Shown here piece by piece: positions 8,160 through 18,560 of a stretch of 64,000 nucleotides of DNA (position 1 is the stretch's first letter; each line of letters starts with the position of its first letter). A program made the position numbers and the translations under genes. Under the pieces are notes generated by a model. The model was not told the DNA's origin, did no database searches, and saw nothing but the letters and a program-made list of their open reading frames with translations. The DNA is from Chryseobacterium aquifrigidense (GTDB lineage: Bacteria; Bacteroidota; Bacteroidia; Flavobacteriales; Weeksellaceae), in the NCBI RefSeq assembly GCF_006716485.1, contig NZ_VFPD01000001.1:2214008-2278007 (forward strand), in the 5' to 3' direction.

Positions 8160-9038
8160 TCAAACTTCCGTTAAACGAAAGGCTTTTGGATTGGTTCCGG
8201 TTTGTTTTTTAAAGAAATTATTAAAATATGTTGGATAATCGAATCCAAGCGCGAAAGCTATTTCTGAGATATTCCAATCTGTATGGTGCAGCAATGCCTT
8301 TGCTTCTGTAAGAATACGTTCCGTGATATGAGCCGTTGTTGATTTTCCGGTAATTTCTTTTACAGCACGATTGAGATAATTAACGTGGACATTCAGGCTT
8401 TTCGCAAAATCCTGAGCCGATTTCAGCTGCAGCGACTGATTAGTGGTTTCAATAGGAAACTGTCTTTCCAGAAGTTCCAGAAAAACGGATGATAATCTTG
8501 ATGCTGCATTTTTGTTCTGGTCAAAATCTGCTGCAGGCTCCAGCTTCAGAGATTCGTGAATGATCAGGCTTATATAATTGCGAATCAGCTCATCTTTGTA
8601 AAGGTAATCACTTTCCTGCTCTTCAATCATCTTTTGGAAAATGGTATTGAGAAACTGTCTTTGATCTTCTGTGATTTTAAGAACAGGAGTTCCGCCGATT
8701 TTAAAGAAAGAAGACTGCTGCAAACTTTCGGAACGTTCAGAATTTTTGAAAAATTCTTCAGAAAAAAGAATGGTATAACCTTTATAAGTGGTTGAAATTG
8801 TTTCCCAGGAATATGGAATATGTGGATTTCCGAAAAACAGGACAGTTCCTTCCTGCTCGAAGCTTTTGTCAGAATAATGAATTTTACTTTTTCCTGTTGT
8901 AAGGCAAATTTTATAGAATTCTTTTCTGCTGTACACACGGGTTTCGTTCCCGTCCTGCTCAATCTGAAATGCACGGAAACCTTTTAATTTCAATTCAGTA
9001 TTAAACTCCGAAACAACTCTTTTTACCTTTTCTTTCAT
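8160..9038 (-). CDS. AraC-family transcription regulator
   Basis: 292 residues. The N-terminal half is a cupin-like sensor domain (residues 20-165). The C-terminal 100 residues are a double helix-turn-helix: SAQDFAKSLNVHVNYLNRAVKEITGKS and then WNISEIAFALGFDYPTYFNNFFKK with the usual TGTNPKAFR ending. It lies 90 bp upstream of, and on the same strand as, the hydrolase-acetyltransferase-cupin genes, so it most likely activates them. The inducer is unknown. Confidence 0.9.
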   Translation of the reverse strand: MKEKVKRVVSEFNTELKLKGFRAFQIEQDGNETRVYSRKEFYKICLTTGKSKIHYSDKSFEQEGTVLFFGNPHIPYSWETISTTYKGYTILFSEEFFKNSERSESLQQSSFFKIGGTPVLKITEDQRQFLNTIFQKMIEEQESDYLYKDELIRNYISLIIHESLKLEPAADFDQNKNAASRLSSVFLELLERQFPIETTNQSLQLKSAQDFAKSLNVHVNYLNRAVKEITGKSTTAHITERILTEAKALLHHTDWNISEIAFALGFDYPTYFNNFFKKQTGTNPKAFRLTEV

Positions 9039-9252
9039 TTTTCAAAGTTAAGAAATTCAAACTATAAATATTACGTGTCAAAAAAACCATCCCTTTGCCT
9101 CCTCAACATGGTAATCATTTCAGCGATTCAGGGATTCATTAAGATTTGTTTTCAAAATTTTAAGTTTTTTTTAAATACCACATCTTTATAAATAGACTGT
9201 TTGAGGCACGGCACTTGCAAAGTTCATAGTACCATTTTAAAAATATAAAGAT

Positions 9253-9705
9253 ATGAACAACGAGAAAACAGTTTCAGTATTAAATGATTTACTGAACATT
9301 ACCAACGACAGAATTCAGGGATTTTCGAAAGTTGAAGACAAAGTTTGGGATGAGTATCCGCTGCTAAGAGCAGACTATGATACTATGGTCGCCCAGTCTC
9401 ACAAGATGAAAAACGAATTGAGCAACCTGATCACGGAAAGAGGCGGCACTCCGGATCAGTCAGGATCAGCTGCAGGAGCTATCCACCGAGCATGGATTGA
9501 TGTTAAAAACTCTTTTGCCACAGATACAGCCGGCTCTACATTGGGAAATGTTGTATATGGTGAAAATGCTGCTATAGATGCTTATCAGGATGCTTTAGAC
9601 AGCGGTGATCTCTGCCCGGAAAGCTCAAGGGTTGTACTGGATCAGCTTCATCAGCTTAAGGCTTCTCATGATAAATTTGAGGTTCTTGAAGACTTAAAGA
9701 AGTAA
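9253..9705 (+). CDS. PA2169/DUF2383-type four-helix stress protein
   Basis: 150 residues, all helical, matching the ferritin-like DUF2383 (PA2169) family: NDLLNITNDRIQGFSKVEDK opens the first helix, and the third/fourth helices include GENAAIDAYQDALDSGDL. Family members are linked to envelope or oxidative stress but have no established chemistry. It is followed by a PfpI/DJ-1 gene and two small membrane proteins, a set often found together among general-stress genes of environmental bacteria. The gene has its own upstream region of about 210 bp, divergent from the AraC gene. Confidence 0.88.
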   Translation: MNNEKTVSVLNDLLNITNDRIQGFSKVEDKVWDEYPLLRADYDTMVAQSHKMKNELSNLITERGGTPDQSGSAAGAIHRAWIDVKNSFATDTAGSTLGNVVYGENAAIDAYQDALDSGDLCPESSRVVLDQLHQLKASHDKFEVLEDLKK

Positions 9706-9798
9706 CCTCTGAGGTAAGTTCTATTTAATCATCACAACATTCGCACGTTGTCACTGGAGGTCATAAATCTTCCGGTACTTAACACAAAAAACAGTAGT

Positions 9799-10347
9799 AT
9801 GTCAAAGAAAATCGCAATACTGGCCACACATGGCTTTGAAGAGAGTGAATTAAGTTCACCAAAAGAATATCTGGAACAACAGGGATGGACCGCGCATATT
9901 GTAAGTCCGGAATCCGGAAGTATTAAAGCCTGGGCAGAAAAAGACTGGGGGAAGGAATATCCGGTGGATCAAACGCTGGAAAATGCAGTAGCTTCGGATT
10001 ATGATGCGTTGGTATTACCGGGTGGAGTTATTAATCCGGATCAGCTGCGAACCAATGAAAAAGCACTCAACTTTGTAAAGGATTTTTTTGCTCAGCATAA
10101 ACCTGTAGCAGCCATTTGCCATGGACCACAGGTACTGATCAACGCTGGTGTGGTAGAAGGCAGAAATCTGACTTCCGTAAACTCCATCAGCCAGGATTTA
10201 AAAAACGCAGGTGCGCGCTGGGAAGACAGCGAGGTGGTAGTAGATGCCGGACTCGTTACGAGCAGAACTCCAAAAGACCTTCCTGCCTTCAACGCGAAAC
10301 TTGCAGAAGAGATCAGGGAAGGAAAACATTCGGAACAAACGCTCTGA
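9799..10347 (+). CDS. PfpI/DJ-1 family protein (YhbO-like)
   Basis: About 182 residues from the ATG at 9799 (MSKKIAILATHGFEESEL). The longer frame to 9748 lacks family character at its start. Hallmarks of the glutamine-amidotransferase-like DJ-1/PfpI family: the Glu in GFEESEL, the nucleophile elbow AAICHGPQ (Cys about residue 103) with His next to it, and the DALVLPGG strand. Members act as deglycases, chaperones or proteases in stress; YhbO-like stress protein is the best description. It sits about 90 bp after the PA2169-type gene and is closed by a terminator at 10355. Confidence 0.88.
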   Translation: MSKKIAILATHGFEESELSSPKEYLEQQGWTAHIVSPESGSIKAWAEKDWGKEYPVDQTLENAVASDYDALVLPGGVINPDQLRTNEKALNFVKDFFAQHKPVAAICHGPQVLINAGVVEGRNLTSVNSISQDLKNAGARWEDSEVVVDAGLVTSRTPKDLPAFNAKLAEEIREGKHSEQTL

Positions 10348-10354
10348 AACAAAT

Positions 10355-10384
10355 AAAGTCTGGTTCTTCCAGACTTTTTTTTTC
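10355..10384 (+). terminator. Rho-independent terminator after the PfpI gene
   Basis: Nine-bp stem AAAGTCTGG/CCAGACTTT (10355-10363 with 10369-10377), loop TTCTT, followed by a run of T. It lies 8 bp after the stop codon. Confidence 0.85.
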
Positions 10385-10471
10385 TTATCATCAGATTTTT
10401 GTATGTAAAAAGTACCACATTTATGTCCTATGGCAAAAAATTTGTAATTATTAAAATCAAATCACAATCGT

Positions 10472-11015
<544 letters not shown>

Positions 11016-11016
11016 A

Positions 11017-11054
11017 AACAAAAAAATCAGAGTAGAAAACCATCTACTCTGATT
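11017..11054 (-). terminator. Terminator of the amidohydrolase gene (possibly bidirectional)
   Basis: Twelve-bp perfect stem AATCAGAGTAGA/TCTACTCTGATT (11025-11036 with 11043-11054). On the minus strand it runs straight into a T-rich tail, as expected for the gene ending at 11085. It may also stop plus-strand transcripts from the lmo0937-type gene. Confidence 0.8.
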
Positions 11055-11084
11055 GATATTTAATCAGCAATAATGTAAAACAAA

Positions 11085-12995
11085 CTATGAATTATCTGAA
11101 AAAAGTACATCTTTTTCAGTAGCCGCTTTTGTGGCTTTATCATTTATATACACGGGTATACCGCCCACCCAGGTTTCCAATACCGGAATATCTCTCATTT
11201 TCATATACTGCAGTGAAGGGGTATTTAAGGAAAGAGGATCCTGTTCCAAAATAACAAAATCAGCAAAGTAGCCTTTATCTAGTGATCCTACCCATTTATC
11301 TGCATAACATTGCCAGGCAGCATCGTAAGTAACTGCAATCAAAGCCTGTTCAGGGGTAAGACGTTCTGCACTGTTTAAAACTTCAATATCATTCGGATTC
11401 TTTTCCATGATTCTGGTAATGGATTGCTCCATCATTCTTAAAGGACCCAATGGACTTACCTCATTATCGCTATGAAGGGTAATTCTCATACCGGCAGCAA
11501 GTGTGGAACCACAAAGATCAAGCATTTGCGCTTTCTCACCGAAGATGACTTCTTTAAAAGCATAGCCCCAGTAGCCTACGTGTCCGATAAGGAAGCTTGG
11601 AGAAACTCCCATTTGGAGCATATTGGTAATTTGCTCTGACGTCAGCAGTGAACAGTGTTCAATACGGTTACGAAGCTCCGGACCTTTATATTGAGCCAAA
11701 GTACGCTGATAAGCATTAATGGCAAATGTCACTGCCTGATCTCCATTGGCATGAACCATGAGTGGCCAGCCTTTTACAGCTACCACACTATTAATTAATG
11801 CATTATAGCTCGGCGGAATCGTATGGGCAGGAATACCTGTCTGCGGAAAATTAAATACTCCTGTATTGTTTGCAGGATTACACAGGTAAGGAGCACTCTG
11901 ATACCCTGTCAAACCCTGGTTGGAGCCATCTGAAACCACTTTAATATGTCCGTAATAAACAGGTTTATAATGATCCGGTTCTTTATAAGGCTTCAGGTTG
12001 TCAACATCTTCCTGATTGGAACAAAGATATGCCCCGCCCGTTCTTACCCATTCAGGATGAGTTTCAAAATATTTGGTCAAAAGCATTTCTGATCCTTTAT
12101 TTAATCCGGCATCATACATAAAAGTAACTCCTCTCGAATTGGCCGTATTGAAAAGGTTAGTAAGATACCTGTTAATCTCTATGCTCATCGCAATGATCTG
12201 CAGTTTTACCGTCTTCAGTGCCGGAGTCATTTGTAAGCCTTCCTGCAGCTGACCTTTAGTTTCAGCAATATAATTTTCAACAGTTTTATACTCGTCACTG
12301 ATATCAGAATTATGTTTAAATACATATTCCAGCGCCTTGGTATTCAGATAAAGGGTATGCATGGAAGCACTTAACAGCATCATCGGTGTAATATGATTAA
12401 TACTATCAAGCAGTATATTATCGATGGTTATTAACTCTTTTTTACCGTCTTTTTCCTTAAAAGGCATTAATGAAGGATCTAGTCCTCTACCTAAAATAAC
12501 CGCACCCGGAATTTTAGGAATATGATTGTTGATGATGGTTCCTACAGAGGTTAGGTCATATACGGCCTTTAAATTCTGTCCTTCAAAAGGGCTCAGATCC
12601 AGCCATCCCTGCATCATAGCTGTTGGAACCATATGAACATGAGGCTCTATCAGGCCGGGAAGTAAAGTTTGGGTAGGAGTTAACTCTTTTCTTTGAAATC
12701 CCTGATAGTTTGCTTTCATATAGTCTTCTACCTGATCTTTTGTACCGGTTATCACTACTTTTCCATCCGCGATCCCAACGGATTCAACGGTAGCTGTAGA
12801 TCCTCCGATCATAGGACGGATGATTCCTCCGCTTACCATCAGAGTCTGTGGTTTTTCGTGGGTTGCTTTTCCGGAACCCGGATTGAGTTTCGTCATATTT
12901 TCTGCACTGAAAAGGTCTTCTTTAAGAACATCCAAAACAGGATTGTGGCAAGAGCAATGCGTGCAGCCATGCGTGTGACTGTGTGATTTTTCCAT
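11085..12995 (-). CDS. Metal-dependent amidohydrolase, YtcJ-like, with His/Cys-rich head
   Basis: About 636 residues from the ATG at 12995. The longer frame to 13073 adds a Lys-rich stretch with no signal peptide. It has the amidohydrolase plan: a small beta domain, GLIEPHVHMVP (HxH metal site), a TIM barrel with MVHANGDQA, IEHCSLL and LHSDNEVSPLGP, and the closing beta domain with GYFADFVILEQDPL. YtcJ/TIM-dependent relatives hydrolyse amides or cyclic amides. The unusual part is the N terminus, HSHTHGCTHCSCH, a His/Cys cluster within 16 residues that could bind metal. No signal peptide, so cytoplasmic. A single-gene unit. Confidence 0.85.
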   Translation of the reverse strand: MEKSHSHTHGCTHCSCHNPVLDVLKEDLFSAENMTKLNPGSGKATHEKPQTLMVSGGIIRPMIGGSTATVESVGIADGKVVITGTKDQVEDYMKANYQGFQRKELTPTQTLLPGLIEPHVHMVPTAMMQGWLDLSPFEGQNLKAVYDLTSVGTIINNHIPKIPGAVILGRGLDPSLMPFKEKDGKKELITIDNILLDSINHITPMMLLSASMHTLYLNTKALEYVFKHNSDISDEYKTVENYIAETKGQLQEGLQMTPALKTVKLQIIAMSIEINRYLTNLFNTANSRGVTFMYDAGLNKGSEMLLTKYFETHPEWVRTGGAYLCSNQEDVDNLKPYKEPDHYKPVYYGHIKVVSDGSNQGLTGYQSAPYLCNPANNTGVFNFPQTGIPAHTIPPSYNALINSVVAVKGWPLMVHANGDQAVTFAINAYQRTLAQYKGPELRNRIEHCSLLTSEQITNMLQMGVSPSFLIGHVGYWGYAFKEVIFGEKAQMLDLCGSTLAAGMRITLHSDNEVSPLGPLRMMEQSITRIMEKNPNDIEVLNSAERLTPEQALIAVTYDAAWQCYADKWVGSLDKGYFADFVILEQDPLSLNTPSLQYMKMRDIPVLETWVGGIPVYINDKATKAATEKDVLFSDNS

Positions 12996-13477
12996 AGGAA
13001 TAATTGGATTTAAGGTTTTTTTTAAGTTTAATTTTGTGTGTTGACTTTTAATTATACTGTACCTTAAGTACATAGAAATACAGGCCTCTCATCAGAGGAG
13101 GCTTATTTGTAATGCAAATTGATGATGATTTTTAAGGTACTAGGTCAGATTGAATTCGGGAACGTGAATAAATTTCATATATTTTCATGTTTTAGTTTAT
13201 TTTATAAAAATAATAAAAATATTCATTCAAAATATTTTTTATCACTCAATGTTGATTAAATATTACTATCTAAAATTTTAATTTACAGCATGTTCCTGTT
13301 TAATTCACAATTACAACATGATGTTTGGAATACCTCATCAGGCAATGCATCCGGTAATTTTTGGCAGAAAACGATCACCAATCTTATTTCGGTCTTGTGA
13401 AATAACATGTTAAAAATCAACTTCAGAAGTCTTTAAATGATTACATTAGCAAAGAATTAAAATGCGCTGAGATTTCT
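12996..13477. other. Divergent intergenic region
   Basis: About 480 bp between two divergently read genes, so it should hold both promoters. It is very AT-rich at 13190-13280. I found no exact TAnnTTTG box; TACATTAG at about 13442 is a poor match for the plus-strand gene. No gene seen. Confidence 0.4.
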
Positions 13478-15874
13478 ATGAAAAATATGTTCTGTGTATT
13501 GCTACTTTCAATGGTACAGCCTGTACTGTCACAAACCAAACTGGAAAAAGCAATTACTAATCTTGAGAATAATTACGAGCAGGAGAAAGTATATGTACTT
13601 ACCGATAAATCGCAATATGCAGCCGGTGATAAAATTTGGTTCAAAAGTTTTGTATTTGACGGATATAACCGCTCCGCATTATCCACTACTCTGTTTGTTG
13701 AGCTGTATAATTCCGATAAAAAATTAATAGACTGGAAAACTGTACTTCTTACCAATGGTGAAGGCAGCGGAGATTTTCAACTGAAAGAAGACCTTCCCGA
13801 GCAGGTTTATTTTGTAAGAGCTTACACTCCTTACATGACCAATTTTAATGAAGACTTCCAAATTGTCAAAACAATTCCGGTTTACAATCCGAACTCTCCG
13901 GAATCACTGGTCATTGCAAAAAGCTCCGACTGGTCTGCCAAAGTCTTTCCTGAAGGCGGAACTTTTGTTAGCGGTATGCCTACAAAATTTGCGGTAAGAT
14001 TATCTTCCAATTCTTCTCTGCCGGAAAACTGGTCAGGAAAAATTATAGACAGCCAAAATCCCAACACTCCTGTTACCACATTCAAATCTTTTGATAAGAA
14101 CATAGCTTCTTTTAAGATAACTCCGGCATCAGGCAAGAAATATCAGGCTGTTATTCAGGATAATAATGGAAAAAGTCAGACAATAGATTTGCCACAAGTT
14201 GCAGACAGCGGCCTGAGTATAGAAGTTTCAAGTTCCAAAGAAGGAGTAAAATATAATTTAAAAGGTGTTCATCTCAAACAACAGCTTCAGGGTTATAAAA
14301 TTATTGGAATGATCAATAATCATCTTGCTTACAGAGCCAATATCAACCATCTGACCAATGAAGCATCAAGTCTTATTCCTACGAAAATCAGCAGTGGCGC
14401 CAACGTGGTTTTGCAATTGGTTATTTTTGATGAACAGGATAATGTTGTTGCACAAAGGCTTTGTTTTGTAAAACCAGGTAATTTAAAGATTGAGAAAGCA
14501 GAAATAGTAGGTCAGAGCTTAAAGCTAACCCCAAGAGCTTTCAACAGTATTGATCTTTCTCCGGAATCTTATTTCAAAAACTACACGGTTTTGGTAAGTG
14601 ATGATAGTGGTACCCCAATTCCTGAAGAAGATAATATTCTGAGTGCGCTTTGGTTAACGGGAGATTTTCCAACAAGAATAGACAGCCCGGCACAATACTT
14701 CTCGAAGAATGCCAATACGGAAGCTTTGGACGCCCTTCTTATTTCTGAAAACTGGAAAAGATTCGACTGGAATGCTGTACTCAGCGGAGTTGCCCCGGCC
14801 ATTAAAACTCCATCTCAAAAATACCTTTCTTACAGAGTAAAACCTATTAAAAATAATGCTCTTCTGCCCAACACGAATATCAATTTGTTATCAAAATCCG
14901 GTCAGAGTCAGCCTGTATTCAGCCAATTCAAAACAGATCAAAACGGATATATCTATTTAAATAACCTGAATAATGATGAACCGCTGGAAATTTCAGCCTT
15001 TGTTAATTCAGAAAATAAAGAATCGGGAAATAATGATTTGTTTGTCACCATAGAACCGCTGGTCACTCCTTCACAATTTAAGGGTAATTTCCCGGCGACT
15101 CAATATACCTTGATGAAAGCGGGTAAAAATAAAACCCTTACCTCTACAATTTCCAGAGCTATCAATACTCAAAAAAATATTAAAAAGAAAGAGAGTAATG
15201 ATATACAAATTCAGGAAGTAGCCTTAGTAGGAAAAAAGAAAGATCCGAAAGCAGAACTGGATAAACAACTGTCCACCGGAATGTTCAGCTCAGTCAATTC
15301 TACGGTATTTGATTTTGTCAATGAAGATCAGCATACCTCGGGATACACCAATATTTTAGACTGGCTGCAGGGAAAAGCTGCCGGGCTGACATTTCAGAGG
15401 AATAATTCAGGAGCTAACGTACCCTACATCCGGGGCCAGCAAGCCAAGCTCTTTTTAGATGAAATAGCGACCGATCCTACCATGATTTCCACTCTACCCA
15501 TCAACAATATTGCGATGGTAAAAATTATTAAGGGATCAGGATTGGTAGGTGATGCCGTAGCCATCTACACAATGAAAGGCAACATGCAGGCTAAAAGCAA
15601 TGAAAAAGAGACGAAAAAGAACAACTCATCCATCATCAAAGGATATGATAAACCTTCAGAATTCCCGATTGAAATGATAGATGATGACGCACCGGAAAAA
15701 ATTGAAAACGATACCCGCGAAACACTGTACTGGAATCCTAATTTATTTGACAGTGATTATGTTCCTCCAAGAATTAAATTCTTTAATAACGACAGTGCAA
15801 AACAATATAAAATGTTGATCATAAGCTTTGATGAAGATGACAATCTTCTTTATGACCAGCAGGTTTTAAAATAA
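13478..15874 (+). CDS. Secreted MG2-domain protein with C-terminal TonB-plug-like domain
   Basis: 798 residues. A short signal peptide (to about residue 18, ending VLSQ) is followed by macroglobulin-like beta domains (KVYVLTDKSQYAAGDKIWFKSFVF is the typical MG2 opening; residues 35-330). After a long middle region comes a plug-like segment (about residues 620-710): NILDWLQGKAAGLTF, VPYIRGQQAKLFLDE and a GDAVAIYTMKG end, as in TonB-dependent receptor plugs. No beta barrel follows. Such proteins are common in Bacteroidota, and their job in the envelope is unsettled; a surface-assembly or stress role is possible. Single gene with its own terminator. Confidence 0.78.
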   Translation: MKNMFCVLLLSMVQPVLSQTKLEKAITNLENNYEQEKVYVLTDKSQYAAGDKIWFKSFVFDGYNRSALSTTLFVELYNSDKKLIDWKTVLLTNGEGSGDFQLKEDLPEQVYFVRAYTPYMTNFNEDFQIVKTIPVYNPNSPESLVIAKSSDWSAKVFPEGGTFVSGMPTKFAVRLSSNSSLPENWSGKIIDSQNPNTPVTTFKSFDKNIASFKITPASGKKYQAVIQDNNGKSQTIDLPQVADSGLSIEVSSSKEGVKYNLKGVHLKQQLQGYKIIGMINNHLAYRANINHLTNEASSLIPTKISSGANVVLQLVIFDEQDNVVAQRLCFVKPGNLKIEKAEIVGQSLKLTPRAFNSIDLSPESYFKNYTVLVSDDSGTPIPEEDNILSALWLTGDFPTRIDSPAQYFSKNANTEALDALLISENWKRFDWNAVLSGVAPAIKTPSQKYLSYRVKPIKNNALLPNTNINLLSKSGQSQPVFSQFKTDQNGYIYLNNLNNDEPLEISAFVNSENKESGNNDLFVTIEPLVTPSQFKGNFPATQYTLMKAGKNKTLTSTISRAINTQKNIKKKESNDIQIQEVALVGKKKDPKAELDKQLSTGMFSSVNSTVFDFVNEDQHTSGYTNILDWLQGKAAGLTFQRNNSGANVPYIRGQQAKLFLDEIATDPTMISTLPINNIAMVKIIKGSGLVGDAVAIYTMKGNMQAKSNEKETKKNNSSIIKGYDKPSEFPIEMIDDDAPEKIENDTRETLYWNPNLFDSDYVPPRIKFFNNDSAKQYKMLIISFDEDDNLLYDQQVLK

Positions 15875-15903
15875 TCTTCAAAAAAGATTCTGAAGATCAC
15901 CAT

Positions 15904-15938
15904 AAGGGACAAGCCTGTATTCAGACTTGTCCCTTTTC
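15904..15938 (+). terminator. Terminator after the MG2/plug gene
   Basis: Stem AAGGGACAAG/CTTGTCCCTT (15904-15913 with 15926-15935), with an inner CTG/CAG pairing, followed by T-rich sequence. It lies 30 bp after the stop. Confidence 0.75.
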
Positions 15939-15978
15939 ATTACAATAAATATTGATTGAATAAACAGGCTTACAACCC

Positions 15979-17037
15979 TTACTTCAGGACGGTATCATAA
16001 ATTGTATTAAGAAGATCCTGTCTCATCTTTGAGTTTCTCTGATCAAGAAGGATGATAATGCCCCACTTTTTAGCCCTGTTATAACATATGATGGAAGACT
16101 GTCCCATAGAATCTCCGGATTTTAAATAGAGCGTATTTTGATCATCCGTTGATATATTTAAGCCTAATCCCATTTCTCTTTTGTCATCTTTATAAAAGAT
16201 TTTCTCCGCTATTATGGAAGCCTGACCTACTTTGGTTTTATCATTTAATACCGCCTTTAAAAACTTTATCATATCGGTTGAATTAGATTTTACCAATCCG
16301 GCGGGAGCGGTAACATTCCAATTGAAAAATTCCTGAATTCCTCCATCCGGATTATGACCAGTCGTTTTGTTTTTCACGTTAAAATCTTTCGTTAGTGTAG
16401 TCGTCATTTTCAATGGATCTGTTAGTTTTTCTCTGATAATGAGATCATAACTCTTTCCATATACTTTTTCCAGAATCTGTCCCAATAAAGTGTAGCCCAT
16501 GGTTGAATATTGGTACTTACCATAATCTTTAAGCTCTTTACAGTTATTGATTAGAGAGGTCAGCGTACTTTGAGTGACGTTGCTTACAGGCTGCTGTGGA
16601 TTCAGTTCTATTAATTTTGGGAAGTCGATATCGGGTAAACCGGATTGATGAGATGCAAGATCTGAAATTCTGATCTTATTTTTAAGATTTTGTTGCAACA
16701 CATATTCTTTGGGAAGATAACCGTCGATATAATCATCCAGTTTTATTTTTCGGTCTATCACTGCCTGGGCAATTAAATTGGCAGTTAAAATTTTAGTAAT
16801 AGAGGCAATTTCGAACAGAGAATTTTTATCAATCCTGCTTTTACTTTCCTTACTTATATTACCATATGCCGTATAATATTCTTCATTATTACTGATAAAG
16901 CCAACACTGATTCCTACCTCTGGACTTTTTTTATAATTATCCTGGATAATGGAATCAATTTTTGCGGATTTTTTTTGTCCGAAAGTAAAGCTACTTAAGA
17001 ATAACAGTACTGCTAAAAATTGAAAAGATGTTTTCAT
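15979..17037 (-). CDS. Secreted serine hydrolase, class C beta-lactamase fold
   Basis: 352 residues with a signal peptide (MKTSFQFLAVLLFLSSFTFGQ). SITK (SxxK nucleophile motif, about residue 78) lies in EIASITKILTANLIAQ; the Tyr motif is in YQYSTMGYTLLGQ (about residue 175); the third motif is KSGDSMGQSS (about residue 310). These define penicillin-binding-protein/AmpC-like hydrolases, which include esterases and D-amino peptidases; a true beta-lactamase cannot be claimed. The gene upstream on the same strand is a membrane-bound AraC regulator, which may control it. Confidence 0.85.
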   Translation of the reverse strand: MKTSFQFLAVLLFLSSFTFGQKKSAKIDSIIQDNYKKSPEVGISVGFISNNEEYYTAYGNISKESKSRIDKNSLFEIASITKILTANLIAQAVIDRKIKLDDYIDGYLPKEYVLQQNLKNKIRISDLASHQSGLPDIDFPKLIELNPQQPVSNVTQSTLTSLINNCKELKDYGKYQYSTMGYTLLGQILEKVYGKSYDLIIREKLTDPLKMTTTLTKDFNVKNKTTGHNPDGGIQEFFNWNVTAPAGLVKSNSTDMIKFLKAVLNDKTKVGQASIIAEKIFYKDDKREMGLGLNISTDDQNTLYLKSGDSMGQSSIICYNRAKKWGIIILLDQRNSKMRQDLLNTIYDTVLK

Positions 17038-17192
17038 TGTATCGTTTTTTAAATGTTAAAAATTTATTTCGATACAAAGATGTGGAAGCCCTTGAAAGCA
17101 GACGACCGAATAAAAGTAATCGTCCCAATTTTCTCAGAAAAATAAGTACGGATCATTCTGAGAAAGCGTACGGATAATTACAAAATATTGTG

Positions 17193-18332
17193 TTACAAAC
17201 CCTTACGATAAAGCGTAGGCGTAGTTCCCGTATGTTTTTTAAAGGCAGTATTAAAAGAAGATTTTGAATTGAACCCCACTTCATACAGAATTTCAAGGAT
17301 CGTCACCTTACTTTTGGTTTCATCTTTTAACATATTCATGGCATTTTCTATACGATAGGTATTTACAAAATCATAGAAATGCTGACCCAACTGATGATTG
17401 ATTAAAAGAGACAATTCTCTGACAGGAATTCCAATTTCTCCCGAAACCTCCTGAATGGTAAGGGAAGAATTAAGAAACGGTTTTTTCTCCACCATATACT
17501 TTTTTAATCTCAAAAGATCCTCATTATATTCCCTGTCATTTGTCACTGGTTCTTCATTATTTTTTTCTTCCGAAACCATCTCGGAAACCATCTTCAATTT
17601 TGAATCCACGTTTCTGAAAAGCTCAGGATGATTCAATGCTTTGAAAAGATACCAGCAAATAATAAAAAGGGATAATAATAAAAGTGCAGCCTTTATCCCT
17701 TCCGAAATGTAGACATATTCTGAAAACTTAAGAATGTTTTTTAAAAGAGCGATGGCATAAACCATACACAATACAACCGTAAACTGGAACAGCCAGTGGT
17801 AAGAACTGATGTTTTTCCCGGCATAATTTTCAAGATAAAGCGTCTTTGATTTCCTTAATACTCTGAAAACCGCAACAAAATAGATAACCATCTGGGCATG
17901 CAACAGAATATGATTAAACTTCAATTCTACCATGTTTTGACGGTTTTCAATAAAGTGAATTTTCGATGCCATATCTACCCCATAAAAACGAGGCAGTAAA
18001 ATCAGATTAGCAATCAAAAACGGAAGCGCATGCAGCAGATACTGGGGTTTCAGTTTGAAATCCGAATAACAAACGGATAACACGTAGAGATAAAAAACCG
18101 GAATTTGCAGAAACACAAGCATATTTTTGAATATCCCAAGGTTGGATGGTCCATCAGACACCATAGTAAACAGAGGATCACTCATATCTATGGCGTTAAT
18201 GATGAGAAAAACAGCAAATAAAACATTGCTTACTCTGTGCCTGGTCTTTACTGTAACAAGGAAAATTGAAAGAAGTACAGAAATGAATACGGAAACCGAA
18301 GCGATAATAATCAATAAATTACTTTTATCCAT
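17193..18332 (-). CDS. Membrane-bound AraC-type regulator
   Basis: 379 residues. The N-terminal 225 residues form about seven transmembrane helices (starting LLIIIASVSVFISVLLSIFLV). A cytoplasmic linker follows, then a C-terminal AraC HTH pair (LTIQEVSGEIGIPVRELSLLIN and VTILEILYEVGFNSKSSFNTAFKKHTGTTP). These membrane-spanning AraC proteins are typical of Bacteroidota and are thought to sense envelope or extracellular signals directly. It lies about 155 bp upstream of the serine hydrolase on the same strand. Confidence 0.88.
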   Translation of the reverse strand: MDKSNLLIIIASVSVFISVLLSIFLVTVKTRHRVSNVLFAVFLIINAIDMSDPLFTMVSDGPSNLGIFKNMLVFLQIPVFYLYVLSVCYSDFKLKPQYLLHALPFLIANLILLPRFYGVDMASKIHFIENRQNMVELKFNHILLHAQMVIYFVAVFRVLRKSKTLYLENYAGKNISSYHWLFQFTVVLCMVYAIALLKNILKFSEYVYISEGIKAALLLLSLFIICWYLFKALNHPELFRNVDSKLKMVSEMVSEEKNNEEPVTNDREYNEDLLRLKKYMVEKKPFLNSSLTIQEVSGEIGIPVRELSLLINHQLGQHFYDFVNTYRIENAMNMLKDETKSKVTILEILYEVGFNSKSSFNTAFKKHTGTTPTLYRKGL

Positions 18333-18419
18333 TCCTTATTCTTCTTTGTTTTGGTTATTATATTTTAAAATTTTTATGAGTATTCCGGCGGTTTTCTGAG
18401 AATCCCAATCCTACAAATG

Positions 18420-18427
18420 CAAATATA
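18420..18427 (-). promoter_or_regulatory. -7 promoter box of the membrane AraC gene
   Basis: Minus-strand TATATTTG, an exact TAnnTTTG match, 87 bp before the ATG at 18332. Confidence 0.55.
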
Positions 18428-18560
18428 AAAATTAGATTGACACTGGCTGAGTTTTTTATCTGTCATCATCTGAGAGGTTGGAAGATGGGAGCTGGAGTGA
18501 GGAATTAATGTTGTAAAGCCTCTTTATGAAGAAAGAATCTTTCCACTATACGAAAAATTT

